A stretch of DNA of 64,000 nt from Syntrophus gentianae (GTDB lineage: Bacteria; Desulfobacterota; Syntrophia; Syntrophales; Syntrophaceae). The translations under genes were made by a program, and so were the position numbers. The stretch is taken from positions 62,001-126,000 of the forward strand of contig NZ_FOBS01000003.1 in assembly GCF_900109885.1 (NCBI RefSeq), written 5' to 3'. Position 1 is the first letter of the stretch. Each line of letters starts with the position of its first letter. The notes under the pieces are model-generated. The model had not been told where the DNA came from. It saw only the letters and a list, made by a program, of their open reading frames with translations, and did no database searches. Below, piece by piece: positions 53,456-63,764 of this stretch.

Positions 53456-56292
53456 GCACAGGAACCGACCTTACCCGCTGGAACCGCGCCGGCTTGAGCC
53501 GCTTCAGGTACGTGGACGGAAATGCCGTCACCTTCCTGGAACTGCTCCGGGCCGAGCTTGCCGGCCGCTTCCCCGACTGGAAAGAGGTGATAACCCCTCA
53601 TTCCACGGAAACGGAAGGCGAGCGCCAGGAGCGGATGCTGGAACAGTATCATTCCCCGCGCCGGGACTGGGCCTGGGAGATCGCCCGTGTCCTGGCCCGC
53701 GCCTCTCATGTTCTGACCGAACACCTGGACGCGTACGCCAACGAGGGGTTTCTGGGAACCGCCAACCAGTGGGATTCGGTGCGGCGACTGGTGGAGATGA
53801 TCGACTACCACCCGGCCCCGCCGGCCTCGGCCTCCACCCGGCTCGTCATCGACGCCAAGGAGGCGGGAACCCTGCCTGCGGGCTTCGCCGCGAAGCATAC
53901 CCCTGCCGACGGCAGCGCCCCGGTGGTCTTCGAGACTCTCGAGGAACTGAAGGTGGACCCGCTGCTCAACGGACTCCGTCCTGCTGAATACAACCGGAAC
54001 CAGGAGCGGCTGGGTGGCGAACTCCTCCTGCTGGAAGGGGAGGTGGAGGACCTCAAGACGGGTGAACCCCTGGTCCTCGAGGACACGGAGAGTAAAATTC
54101 TTCGTGCCTACCTTATCGTGGGGACGCGGCTTGTCGAAGGAAATACCGAGGTACGTGTTTTTCCCCGGCTCTCCCACCGGCTCCGGAAGGGGTATACCCT
54201 CATCCACGCCAAACCCGCCGAAAGGCTCGCCGCCATTGGCCCCGCCGCCAAGGGGGCCGAGCTGGAGCGGGTCCTGCGCCTCACCGAAGAACCGGAGGGG
54301 CTCCTCCCCGGTATGGTCATCTATCTCGGCGACGGGGCTGAAGACCTCTACCGCCGGGTTTTCTCCGTGCGGGGGAAACGGCTCGTCCTTGACACCGATG
54401 TAGGTCCCCTGCGGCTCGACACTGCAAGAGTCGGCTATCCGGTCACCCTATCGGTGGCCGCCCAGGAAGAGCGTCCCGTGGACAGTCCCGAATCCGTCAT
54501 CTACGCCCTCCGGGTGGCGGGGGACTGGTCGCGGCTCGCCGACCGGCGGGTCGCCCAGGAGACCGTCGTCGTCATCAACAAACAGAAGCATAAGTTTCTC
54601 CCCGTCTATTCGGTAACGGCAGCCCGCTATCACCCTGTCAACCCCGAAGACCTTCGTGGGGGATACACCATCCTGACCGTCTCGTGGAAAAAGAGCGACC
54701 ACCCTTACCCCCTGAACAACCCCCAGACCCTCCTGGCGCCTCCGGCGGGGGCCGGGCCATGGAGAGCCGACACTTACCTGGAGAAGAAGGATGGGCATCT
54801 CCCAGCCTCCGTCATTACGGGGAAACCGAAGAAAACCACGGCCGACGACCTGGCTGTGGTGGTCATGGGGAAGCAGAACGCCTGGGCGCGGCTCGCCTCG
54901 GTGAGCGTCGACTTGGAACGGGAGGAGGCGACGCTCACGGCGGAAGGAACATGGAAAGACCGGGGGGGCGGAGATTTCTTCCTCGCGGAGACCAAGGTTT
55001 ACGCCCACTTCAAGGAGGAGGAACTCCATATCGTTTCCTGGCAGGAGAACAGTCAGCCCCTGACGGCAAATCGAATTCCCCTTTCAACGGCTCCGACGGC
55101 CCTGGAGAAGGGGCGTGTCCTTATGGTGGAGCGCATCGACAGCCCATCGTCCGCTTTCTTTTCGACGGTGGCGAAGGTGGAGGGAAAAACCCTGTTTCTG
55201 ACCCAGGAGCTGCCTGCCGGATTTTCCCGGGGAAACACCCTTGTTTCGGGAAACGTGGTTCTGGCCGGTCACGGTGAGAGCAAAGGGGGGAAGGTTCTGG
55301 GCAGCGGTGACGCCACTCGGGCAAACCAGTCCTTTGTCTTTGCCGAGTCAGGGGTATCCTTCGTGGCCGATTCGACCCAACCCGCCGGGGTGCGGGCCGC
55401 CATCGACCTTTCCGTGGCCGGCCGGGTATGGGAACAGGTGGGGAGTTTCGCCACCTCAGGGCCGACGGATTCCCACTACACGGTGCGTATGACCGAAGCG
55501 GGGCAGCTCCTGATCGCTTTCGGCGATGGGGAGCGGGGCCGCCGCCTTCCATCCGGCACGAACAACGTACGCCTCACCTTCCGCTCCGGGACGGGACTGG
55601 GGGGGAACCTTCCGGCCGGAAGTTCCTTCAAACCGGCCAAACCCCACCGCTTGGTGGAGAAGGTGCGCCAGCCCCTGCCCGCCACCGGCGGCAATGACCG
55701 GGAAGGCGTGGAGTCCCTCCGGGAAAACGCCCCGGCAACGCTCCTTACCCTGGAACGGGCCGTCTCTCTCGACGATTTTGCCTGGCTGGCCATGGCCCAG
55801 AGCAGCGTCTGGCAGGCCCGGGCCTTCTCCCGTCCCACTGGGCTCGGACGAAACGACAAGGTGGAGGTGGTCGTGGTCCCCGCCGGGGGAGGGGAGCTGG
55901 GAACCCTTGCCGCAACCCTTACAGACTTCCTCGTGGCCCACGCCGTGCCGGAGGTGGAGGTGACGGTCCTTCCCTACGAATCCAGCACCTTTAACCTGGA
56001 GCTGCTCCTGACTGTGGATGCCGTCGCCTACAATCCCGAGACGGTGATTGCCGCCGTGAAAAGTGCCGTCCAGGACGCCTTCTCCCTCCGGAAACGGAAA
56101 CTGGGGCAGGATCTCTTCCTGAGCGAGGTTTACCAGGTGGCTGAAGGGGTGACGGGTGTAGAACACTCCGTTGCGATTCTCAATGACGACCGGACGATAC
56201 GGCGGGTGGCTTCCGGAGACCGGGAGGTCCTCACACTGGACAGACTGGTGGTCACGGTTGAAAGCGGGGCGGCAGACGTCCCCTCTCCATGA
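53452..56292 (+). CDS. gpJ-like baseplate assembly protein, large paralogue
   Basis: 946 residues. The N-terminal part repeats the gpJ features (VLARASHVLTEHLDAYANEG, QWDSVRRLVEMIDYHP) and the end has GVTGVEHSVAILNDD. Residues about 190-640 add several beta domains, and GDGERGRRLPSGTNNVRLTF is the conserved putative baseplate assembly motif found in eCIS and phage-like loci. Equivalent to Pvc12. With the shorter paralogue it forms the wedge arms of the baseplate. Confidence 0.88.
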   Translation: MSTGTDLTRWNRAGLSRFRYVDGNAVTFLELLRAELAGRFPDWKEVITPHSTETEGERQERMLEQYHSPRRDWAWEIARVLARASHVLTEHLDAYANEGFLGTANQWDSVRRLVEMIDYHPAPPASASTRLVIDAKEAGTLPAGFAAKHTPADGSAPVVFETLEELKVDPLLNGLRPAEYNRNQERLGGELLLLEGEVEDLKTGEPLVLEDTESKILRAYLIVGTRLVEGNTEVRVFPRLSHRLRKGYTLIHAKPAERLAAIGPAAKGAELERVLRLTEEPEGLLPGMVIYLGDGAEDLYRRVFSVRGKRLVLDTDVGPLRLDTARVGYPVTLSVAAQEERPVDSPESVIYALRVAGDWSRLADRRVAQETVVVINKQKHKFLPVYSVTAARYHPVNPEDLRGGYTILTVSWKKSDHPYPLNNPQTLLAPPAGAGPWRADTYLEKKDGHLPASVITGKPKKTTADDLAVVVMGKQNAWARLASVSVDLEREEATLTAEGTWKDRGGGDFFLAETKVYAHFKEEELHIVSWQENSQPLTANRIPLSTAPTALEKGRVLMVERIDSPSSAFFSTVAKVEGKTLFLTQELPAGFSRGNTLVSGNVVLAGHGESKGGKVLGSGDATRANQSFVFAESGVSFVADSTQPAGVRAAIDLSVAGRVWEQVGSFATSGPTDSHYTVRMTEAGQLLIAFGDGERGRRLPSGTNNVRLTFRSGTGLGGNLPAGSSFKPAKPHRLVEKVRQPLPATGGNDREGVESLRENAPATLLTLERAVSLDDFAWLAMAQSSVWQARAFSRPTGLGRNDKVEVVVVPAGGGELGTLAATLTDFLVAHAVPEVEVTVLPYESSTFNLELLLTVDAVAYNPETVIAAVKSAVQDAFSLRKRKLGQDLFLSEVYQVAEGVTGVEHSVAILNDDRTIRRVASGDREVLTLDRLVVTVESGAADVPSP

Positions 56293-56418
56293 GCGGCTGC
56301 CGGGACGCGGAATAAACTGAAAGCGAAAGTTCTTAACCTGCGGACAGTCCTGAAGTAAGAGTTTCCGCCGCGTTTGCCGGCGGGAGGTTTTGAGCGATTT
56401 GGAAATACAGGAGACGAC

Positions 56419-57930
56419 ATGGCCACGGACAAACTGACAACGGTCACGGGGAAGCAGCTCTACCGCATCCTCCCCGAGGTCTACCGAACCCGCGACAGCG
56501 AAGAGACCGGGGGACAGGAGGATCTGGCGCGATTTCTCGATGCCTGCGGCGAACTCCTTGACCGGATTCGAGCCACCCTGGACCAGCGCCTGGCCGACTC
56601 GTTTCCCGACAACCCGCCGGCGGGTCTGACCTGTCAGCCCTGGCTTATCCCCTATTTTGCCCAACTTTTGGACGTGCGCCTCGTCTCGCCGGACGAAAAG
56701 GGACGGCGCGACGAGGTGGCAAACGCCGTGGCGTGGCGGCAGCGGAAGGGAACCCTCACGGTCATCGAACAGATCGCCGAGGCGGTGGGGCAGATGGAGG
56801 CGGAGGTACGGGAGGGGTGGCGGCGGACCGCCGTGTCTCCCCGCATCGGCATGCCGCGGCTTCCGGCCGGGGCGCTGGGGGAAGAAGCCGCCTTCGACGA
56901 TTTTCAGCAGCATCCCCTCTGGGCAGCCCGGCATCCCGACCTCCCCACGGCTACGGTGGATTTCCGCTATCCTACCCGGGCCATGGAATTATCTGTGGCC
57001 GCCGGTGAGTTCCCCTCGAATCCCGCTGCGAAGCTGACCAAATTTGCCGGGACTTCCGTCTGGTGGCGCCAGGTGAACCCTCATGGCGCGCCCTGTTTCC
57101 CCGGGAGCTTCGACGATGTGTCCCGCCGAACCGTCGATCTCCGCACCCCTGACTGGCAGCAGGGGCACATCCATCCCAAACGGGTGATCCTTCACGCACC
57201 GCCCCCCCTGGGGTTTTTTTCGCCAGGACTCTTCCCCGTCCATAAAGGCGGGGATATGATCCTCGACGGGGAAGAGGAGCATCGACTGGAAGACCTCATC
57301 ATCGACGGCACCCTTACGGTAAAGGCCGGGACGTTACGGCTCAGGCGGTGCGCGATCCGGGCCCTCGATGTCAGCATCCCCGCTGCGGCCTTGGACGATC
57401 CGGTGGTGAAAGCGGAGGAGTGCCTCTTTGAAAAGATGGCTGTGCCGGGACTGGTCCGCCTTGAATACTGCACCGTGCTGGGCAACTGCGAAGCCGGCAG
57501 GCTCCAGGCCAGCGATTGCCTTTTTGCCGGGAAATTGAAACTGAGTCCCGGACTGGAGAAATATCCCCACTGTATCCGTTTCTCCCGGATTCCGCCGGGG
57601 GTCTTGACAACGCTCCTTACCCACCGCAACACCACCGAAAGGCCGGTTTTCTACACCTTCGAGTTCGACGAGGGAGGAGAGGTCGTGCGGCGTACCGCCC
57701 GGTTCGGGGAGTCGGGGTGTGCCGTCCTCCACCCCGCCACACCGGAGACGATCCGCTTCGGTGCCGAGGACGGCGGCGAAATGGGGGCCCACCACGGCTG
57801 GCGCTACAGCCTCCTTCTGTCAGCGGTACTGGACAAACTGAAGGAGTTCCTTCCGGTGGGGATGGAGGCGGTCATCGTGCCGGACCTCAGGCTGCACCGG
57901 CTCCCGATATCGCCATGCGATACCGATTGA
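56419..57930 (+). CDS. gpI-like tail protein (phage tail protein I family)
   Basis: 503 residues from ATG 56419 (AGGAG 6 nt upstream; an ATG at 56374 would add 15 residues without a site). The N-terminal ~120 residues carry the tail-protein-I pattern: YRILPEVYRTRD, FLDACGELLDRIRATLDQ, AQLLDVRLVSPDEKGRRDEV and WRQRKGTLTVIEQIAEAV. The C-terminal ~250 residues look like a beta-helix (DLIIDGTLTVKAGTLRLRRC ...), perhaps for binding fibres or host surface. It connects baseplate and fibre-like parts. Confidence 0.85.
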   Translation: MATDKLTTVTGKQLYRILPEVYRTRDSEETGGQEDLARFLDACGELLDRIRATLDQRLADSFPDNPPAGLTCQPWLIPYFAQLLDVRLVSPDEKGRRDEVANAVAWRQRKGTLTVIEQIAEAVGQMEAEVREGWRRTAVSPRIGMPRLPAGALGEEAAFDDFQQHPLWAARHPDLPTATVDFRYPTRAMELSVAAGEFPSNPAAKLTKFAGTSVWWRQVNPHGAPCFPGSFDDVSRRTVDLRTPDWQQGHIHPKRVILHAPPPLGFFSPGLFPVHKGGDMILDGEEEHRLEDLIIDGTLTVKAGTLRLRRCAIRALDVSIPAAALDDPVVKAEECLFEKMAVPGLVRLEYCTVLGNCEAGRLQASDCLFAGKLKLSPGLEKYPHCIRFSRIPPGVLTTLLTHRNTTERPVFYTFEFDEGGEVVRRTARFGESGCAVLHPATPETIRFGAEDGGEMGAHHGWRYSLLLSAVLDKLKEFLPVGMEAVIVPDLRLHRLPISPCDTD

Positions 57931-57952
57931 TTACCATACTCAGGAGTAACAC

Positions 57953-60900
57953 ATGAAAACGCAAATTTCACGCGACAGTTTCCAGCCGGACAAACGCTAT
58001 TCCGGCATCCATCAGCAGCAGGGGCGGATGATCACCGACGCCGACTGGAACGAGTTGGTGTCCATCTGCCGGGAACAGCTCACCCGGGCCCTCGTCGACG
58101 TGGTGGGCAACGGCTCGCCCCGCAGCGGCGCTGTGTCCATCAAGGACGACCGGACAATCCAGCCCGGCGACCTTTATGTGGACGGCATCCGGGCGGAGTT
58201 TCCAGGGAAAATACCCATAGCGGCCAGCGGCCAGCCTGACCTCCCGGGCTACCCCGCATTCCCCGCCACGGGGTCCTACCTCGTCTATGCAGATGTCTGG
58301 GACCGGGCCGTCATCTCCCTGGAGGACGGCGAACTGAGGGACCCGGGGCTCCATGGGGCCGACACCTGCACCCGCACCCAGACCATGCTCCAGGTGAAGA
58401 CCTGTCCTGAGACGGTTGACCCCGAAACGGAGATTCCCCGGAAGGGAAACGCCACCCTCTCGCTGGCCCTCCACACGAACCTGGAGTCGGGCGACCCGTG
58501 CGACCCCTGCGCCGGCCTCATCTCCGCCGGAAAGGGGCGGGTCGGCAGCTACCTCTTCCGGCTGGAGGTCCATGCCGTGGAAGGGGAAGCCGCGAACCCC
58601 ACCCGCCTGATCCTCAAGTGGTCCAGCGAGAACGGGGCCGAGCAGTACGAGACCCTGACCGTTGAGAACATGCCGCCGGGATTCGTTACATCCAAGTATG
58701 TATACGAGTTCCACGATCTCACCACCGAGAAGCATCTGGGGCTCTTCCTGGGAACAGATTTCACGCCGACCCGCGGCGTCATCAAGACCGCCTACGAGAT
58801 TCCCGTCTCCCCCCCAAAGGACTTTGTCCGCCGCTGGGACGGCTTCTGCGTATTGACTTGCTCAGGCGCCGTCTGGTCGCTCGAAACCGGTGTGGATCGG
58901 GGAATTGCACTCACCACCGAGGGTTCCTCTACTGCCCCCGGCCACGTCACCCTGGGTTCAAGTGTTCAGATCAACCTGGAAGCCCTGCAGCTTTCCCTCG
59001 ATCTTGCCGGTAAAACCTTTCTCCCCGGTGATTTCTGGCTCGCCCCGGTCCGGGAGGCGATCCTCGATCCGGGCGATGAGGTACTGACCGATGCCGATCC
59101 CCAGGGGATCGTCCACCACTATCTCCGTCTGGCCCTGGTCAAAGACGGCGCGGTGTCCCCCTTCAAGGATGACGCCGACAAGCGGCGGCACCGCTTTCCC
59201 CCCCTCACGGATCTCTCTGCCCACGACGTGGGATACCAGACCACCTGCGCCAGCGGTCTCTTCGACGCCACCCACGACAACGTGGAGAAGGCCCTGAACC
59301 GTCTCTGCCAGCTGGCCGCCGAGCATGTTGCTTACACCGCCACCTGCGCAAAGGGCCTTTACGCAGGTTTCTCCGGTACCGTAAAGCAGGCCCTCGACAT
59401 GATCTGCGAGATCCAGGCCTCTCATATTGGATTCACCAAACCCTGCAATACGAGCATCTACCAGGGGAGCACTATCGCCACAGTGGAGGACGCCCTGAAA
59501 CTCCTCTGTAATGTCACGGCGGGGCAGATCGGATTTGCCAAACCTTGCAATACGAGCATCTACCAGGGGAAGGCTGTTGATACCGTGGATGATGTCCTGA
59601 AACTCCTCTGCGATATCCAGGCGGGGCAGATTTCGTACAGCCCGGGCGGTTCCTGTACCTTTCTCAACCAGCCTGGAATCGACACGGTTCAGGAGGCCCT
59701 CGACGCCCTCTGTGCCCGTCCTGCCGGCGGAGGCTGCCGGATTACCGTGGGCCCGGAAGGAGGGCTCTTTGCCACACTGGAGGAGGCCCTCGAGATCCTC
59801 CTTGAAAAAGAGGAACGGCGGGATGTCTGCCTCTGTCTACTGCCGGGGGACCATGAATTTACCGGCAGGCTGATTGAGCCGAAGTACGAGGGCGTCAACC
59901 TGTGCCTGACCGGGTGCGGCCGCGGCACGCGGCTCCATCTGCTGAATAAGCCAGCTCACTTCAGGGGATTTGCGACGGTTTGCCTCTCGGATATGGAGGT
60001 CGTTACCCGCGATATGCCGGAAAGGGCCCTTCTCTTCGAGAACTGCCGGGATGTCTGCCTGAAAGGGATGGCCCTATACGGGCTCGTGACCGAAGGGTTT
60101 CTGATGGGGGTTCATAGCGCCCGGACCGTGGTCATGCACGATCTGGAACTGGAGGCGTCGGGTCCTTCCAGCACGGAAATTCCCCGCAAACTCCTGGACC
60201 TGCACCCTGCGCTTGCCGCTCTCTACGAGACTGCCGACCGGACTGTCTTCGACAAAAGGATTGTCGAGGTGACCCAGGCCTTGTCCGCCCTTTCAGTGGA
60301 TGAGCGCAGAGAAATCGCCGCGGAAGTTGTCAAGCGGCTGGACGAGATGTCCACAAGCCTTGCGATCCGGGAGAACCGGAGCTACGGGGATTTGATCAGT
60401 CTGCTGCGTCAGCCCGCTGTCAGCGCGGTCGAACTGGCCGCAGTACTTGGGAAGATCCGCGTGGAGGCTGTCCGGGAGCATCCGGCCGTTGCGCTGGTCA
60501 TCGACGATGCCGGTGCCGACTGGACCATTGAGAACTGCGACATTCTCGGCATCGTCATCCTTTACGGAACCCTGCCATCGGGTCCCTTGCCGGCTGAAAT
60601 GTTGAAGGCCCTCTATTCGCTGGTGAAAGAGGGGAGGGTGACTTTCGGGGGGCTCGGGACCACGTTCCGGACCACCGGCTGCCGCTTGACCCGGATGGAC
60701 GTCAGCATAGCCATACAGAAACGGCTCGCCGACATCATCGAAAAGCAGGGGGGGACACTCCCCGCCCTTTTCTCCTCAGCCCTTCTGGGCAACCTGACGC
60801 TCCTGCACGAGGACAACCAGATGGCGTTCCTGAACACCAGCCTCTCTTCGTCGGTTTTCGAGGTGAGTTCCGCCCGCGCAGCCGTGGTGATGGGAAGCTC

Positions 60901-61009
60901 GACCATCTACGTCGGCAATCGCGGGGAAGGGGAAGCGGCCATCATGGACATTACGCCCGAGGGGCGCTCCGAACGGGCCGCCAACTTGGGGCTCACAATC
61001 ACAGGGTAA
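57953..61009 (+). CDS. DUF6519 adaptor/fibre protein with five Cys-containing repeats
   Basis: 1018 residues. The N-terminus RDSFQPDKRYSGIHQQQGR with MITDADWNELV is DUF6519, common in eCIS and related tail-like loci. Residues about 423-586 hold five repeats of 33-37 residues, each with a Cys after the first strand and most with LC near the end (for example HVAYTATCAKGLY ... ALDMICEI; HIGFTKPCNTSIYQG ... ALKLLCNV). Two are nearly identical even in DNA, 102 bp apart (about 59434 and 59536). The rest resembles a right-handed beta-helix. It is the best candidate for target recognition in the particle. Confidence 0.8.
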   Translation: MKTQISRDSFQPDKRYSGIHQQQGRMITDADWNELVSICREQLTRALVDVVGNGSPRSGAVSIKDDRTIQPGDLYVDGIRAEFPGKIPIAASGQPDLPGYPAFPATGSYLVYADVWDRAVISLEDGELRDPGLHGADTCTRTQTMLQVKTCPETVDPETEIPRKGNATLSLALHTNLESGDPCDPCAGLISAGKGRVGSYLFRLEVHAVEGEAANPTRLILKWSSENGAEQYETLTVENMPPGFVTSKYVYEFHDLTTEKHLGLFLGTDFTPTRGVIKTAYEIPVSPPKDFVRRWDGFCVLTCSGAVWSLETGVDRGIALTTEGSSTAPGHVTLGSSVQINLEALQLSLDLAGKTFLPGDFWLAPVREAILDPGDEVLTDADPQGIVHHYLRLALVKDGAVSPFKDDADKRRHRFPPLTDLSAHDVGYQTTCASGLFDATHDNVEKALNRLCQLAAEHVAYTATCAKGLYAGFSGTVKQALDMICEIQASHIGFTKPCNTSIYQGSTIATVEDALKLLCNVTAGQIGFAKPCNTSIYQGKAVDTVDDVLKLLCDIQAGQISYSPGGSCTFLNQPGIDTVQEALDALCARPAGGGCRITVGPEGGLFATLEEALEILLEKEERRDVCLCLLPGDHEFTGRLIEPKYEGVNLCLTGCGRGTRLHLLNKPAHFRGFATVCLSDMEVVTRDMPERALLFENCRDVCLKGMALYGLVTEGFLMGVHSARTVVMHDLELEASGPSSTEIPRKLLDLHPALAALYETADRTVFDKRIVEVTQALSALSVDERREIAAEVVKRLDEMSTSLAIRENRSYGDLISLLRQPAVSAVELAAVLGKIRVEAVREHPAVALVIDDAGADWTIENCDILGIVILYGTLPSGPLPAEMLKALYSLVKEGRVTFGGLGTTFRTTGCRLTRMDVSIAIQKRLADIIEKQGGTLPALFSSALLGNLTLLHEDNQMAFLNTSLSSSVFEVSSARAAVVMGSSTIYVGNRGEGEAAIMDITPEGRSERAANLGLTITG

Positions 61010-61101
61010 CGCTCTTTCTTGTTTATTGAACGATGGAGGCGAATGCCGGGGGACCATGTTGACGTCTTCCTGGGTGGCGTAAATAAGAAAGGAGGCCGGC
61101 G

Positions 61102-63744
61102 ATGCAGGGTCGCATTCACAAGGCGATCAGACGAGCTGTTCCAGGGCAGACGACATTTTATCGCCCAACTTCGCCGGATCTTTCCGGTACTGCAAATCCC
61201 ACCCGCATACGGAAGATCCTGCGCGAGGAGGGCCTGCAATCGAAGCTCCATGTGGGCCCCGCTGACGATATCTTCGAGCGTGAAGCGGACGAAATGGCGG
61301 AGGCCGCTTTGCGAATGCCCGAAGAAAACCGGATGGAACCCGATACTGCTGATCCAAAGCAGGAACATCGGCAATCGAACGGGTTCCCATCTCCCAGCCC
61401 GTCTGTACTCCGCCGAAAATCGCCCCCGCAGCCGGGGCCTGCGGGAGAACAGGCCTATTACAGCGATCTTCGGGAAGAGGTCCGCAGGGACCTGAGCGGG
61501 CGTTCATCTGCGCCAGGCGCTGAACTACGTAAGAAATTGCTTGAAATCGTGGAGGCGATCGAAGCTGCCGATGCGCAGGGGAAAAGCCAGAAGGCCCTTG
61601 CCGAAATCGCAAAAGCGGTGCGGGAATTCGTTGCCGCCATGGCAGGCTTCAAGCCCGAATTTCGTCTGGCCGAATGGTCGCAGGCGGGTTTCGATTACAC
61701 CACCGCCAGGTACCAACTGGTGCTTTCTCCTTCTTTGGCGGAGCAGATAGCAGCGCGGCTTGCGCTCCTGGGCCTCGCCGGCCAGGCAGAGGAGATGCGG
61801 ATCTTTGCGAAACGGACGGGTGTCGGCCGGTGGCCCCTGGAGGAGCAATCCAACTACTACGAGGTGCTCACGTCCACCGCTGCCGAGAGCATTGACCTGA
61901 GCAGCGAGGCGGCTCTAAGCGCATCGTCCGACCGGATTTTCAAGGCACTCGCTCTTGTCATGCAGGGGATTTCAAAGCTCAACCTGGAGGAAGCCAGGGC
62001 TGACCTTCAGACAGTGCGTTCCATTTTTCCGTCGGCAGCTGAGGGCTCGCTGGGATTCTTCTCCATCGGCCTCTACCTTGAAGCGCTCGTCGTGCACGTG
62101 AAGCGGTTGCATACCGCATTGCAGCAAATCCTGCAGAAAAGGATGGACGACGCCATCTCGGAGGTGCAGACCACCGGCATGCCGGCTGCGCTGGACAAGG
62201 CTGAGGCGCTCCTCAAGGACATCCAGGTCCAGGCGCTGACTGACATCCGCGGCGCGGGCAAAGCCTCTTTGTTCGTGGGCGCGCTCGCGCCGGAGGTGAC
62301 GCGGTCGACCTTTACGAAAAAAGGAGGGACTCACGAGGAATTTTTCGGCGCCGGCAAGGGGCCTCGGGTGAAGATCGAGTACTACGATGTCCGACAGGAA
62401 ACGGGAAAGGAAAAGCAGCTGACGCTGCAGCGGATCTGCTCGATCCGCCAGGCCCAGATCAAGCTCGTCAGGGAAATGTACGGGCTGGAGACCCGGGAGC
62501 CGAAGGCGAAACGGGAAGGAGAGGAAAATAAGGCGCTCATTGCCCAGGCACTGGGAGGTGAGGAATTCCGCCTCAACAGCATTGACGATTGGAGAAAGTT
62601 CCTTGCGGCGAAGTACGACCGGATGGTCGGGCAGCAGAAACTCTCCGCTTCTGAAGCTTTCCTGCGAATCCTGGATCTGCTCTCCCGCTATCTGAAGGCT
62701 TTCACGATCTCCACCCCATTCAATATTGATGATTATGGCCGGAATCTCTTGACCGCGCCGCTGCCGCGGGCCCTGACGGGTCAGATCATCCATGACTGCG
62801 GCGTCTACGCGCTCAGGATTGTGTACATGCTTTCCCTCATCAGCGAACGCCTCCGCCTGAAAATCCGGTTCGTGTTTTTCCCTGATCATGTGGGATTAAT
62901 CCTTACGGGTGAAGAGGTGCCCACCGTCATTGCCCATAACAACGAGATCACGCCCCTTCCCGAGAGCGCACAGCTGAAGTCGCTCGCCGCTGAGACTCGC
63001 ACAACATTCTTCCGGGAGAACTACGTAACCCTGGACGAACTTAAAAAACTCTGGGATTCGAAGACACGGGACGACCGCATTCCGGGGCCCAAAGACTACG
63101 ATCAATTCATTCTCGAACTGGCCGGAAGCTATTTCATTTCCCACGTCACCATGCCCGGTGCCGCGAAAGACGTCCCTGCCTCGGCCTATGCCGAAGCCAA
63201 GGGCGAGGCCGGAATCAAAGGAGCGCTGTGGCGGCAGTGCCGGGCTTTGCTGTCCAGAGAACTCTTCAGTGCCGAAACGAAGAAACCCTCCAGCGACATT
63301 TACCAGCTTCATCTGGGGTATTTGAAAATGCTGGAGGACTACAAGGCCTTTCACAATTCCATTCTGCTTCCCTTCTGGAACGTCGCGGCACACAAGCTCT
63401 GGCAGGAATACAGGGAGAGGCTGCTCAGCCCTGAAGCCCCGAACAGCGCCGCCTACAGGCAATCGGCAAAGGACTACCGAGAGAAGCTCCTGGCGCTGGC
63501 GGCCCCGGTTGAGGAAGCCTACCAGCGGCTCTTGAGCATCAAGAAAGAGATGGGAGATCTTTTGTCGACACACAGACCGAGTCCCGTGGCATCGAAGCGG
63601 ATCGTTCAGGGTCGGCGCTCCTCGCTGCTTTTTGAGTATTACTGGCGGCAAGACCTCATCAAGCATTTGAAAAATCTGGATCAGGGAAGGGATATCACGC
63701 CGCCCTTTTCCTCCAGGGAAGGATTTCTGAGCCCCATGGATTGA
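61102..63744 (+). CDS. Putative eCIS cargo toxin with truncated DUF4157-type leader and Cys-His-Asn centre
   Basis: 880 residues, strong site AAAGGAGG before the ATG. Residues 36-73 (IRKILREEGLQSKLHVG then DDIFEREADEMAEAALRMP) match the leader found in front of the DUF4157 metallopeptidase-like domain of eCIS-linked proteins, but the HExxH part is missing. After a Pro-rich linker the body is mostly helical. C566 (HDCGVYALR), H596 (FFPDHVGLIL) and N613/N614 (VIAHNNE) have the order and hydrophobic setting of transglutaminase/papain-like enzymes. I infer a cargo effector modifying or cutting target proteins; this is not proven. No membrane segments or signal peptide. Confidence 0.65.
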   Translation: MQGRIHKAIRRAVPGQTTFYRPTSPDLSGTANPTRIRKILREEGLQSKLHVGPADDIFEREADEMAEAALRMPEENRMEPDTADPKQEHRQSNGFPSPSPSVLRRKSPPQPGPAGEQAYYSDLREEVRRDLSGRSSAPGAELRKKLLEIVEAIEAADAQGKSQKALAEIAKAVREFVAAMAGFKPEFRLAEWSQAGFDYTTARYQLVLSPSLAEQIAARLALLGLAGQAEEMRIFAKRTGVGRWPLEEQSNYYEVLTSTAAESIDLSSEAALSASSDRIFKALALVMQGISKLNLEEARADLQTVRSIFPSAAEGSLGFFSIGLYLEALVVHVKRLHTALQQILQKRMDDAISEVQTTGMPAALDKAEALLKDIQVQALTDIRGAGKASLFVGALAPEVTRSTFTKKGGTHEEFFGAGKGPRVKIEYYDVRQETGKEKQLTLQRICSIRQAQIKLVREMYGLETREPKAKREGEENKALIAQALGGEEFRLNSIDDWRKFLAAKYDRMVGQQKLSASEAFLRILDLLSRYLKAFTISTPFNIDDYGRNLLTAPLPRALTGQIIHDCGVYALRIVYMLSLISERLRLKIRFVFFPDHVGLILTGEEVPTVIAHNNEITPLPESAQLKSLAAETRTTFFRENYVTLDELKKLWDSKTRDDRIPGPKDYDQFILELAGSYFISHVTMPGAAKDVPASAYAEAKGEAGIKGALWRQCRALLSRELFSAETKKPSSDIYQLHLGYLKMLEDYKAFHNSILLPFWNVAAHKLWQEYRERLLSPEAPNSAAYRQSAKDYREKLLALAAPVEEAYQRLLSIKKEMGDLLSTHRPSPVASKRIVQGRRSSLLFEYYWRQDLIKHLKNLDQGRDITPPFSSREGFLSPMD

Positions 63745-63764
63745 AATCTGAGTGAGGGACAGGG

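Noticed and set aside
55456-56934. 492-codon minus frame opposite the large gpJ and gpI-like genes.
   Set aside because: Shadow; the + strand proteins show family motifs throughout.
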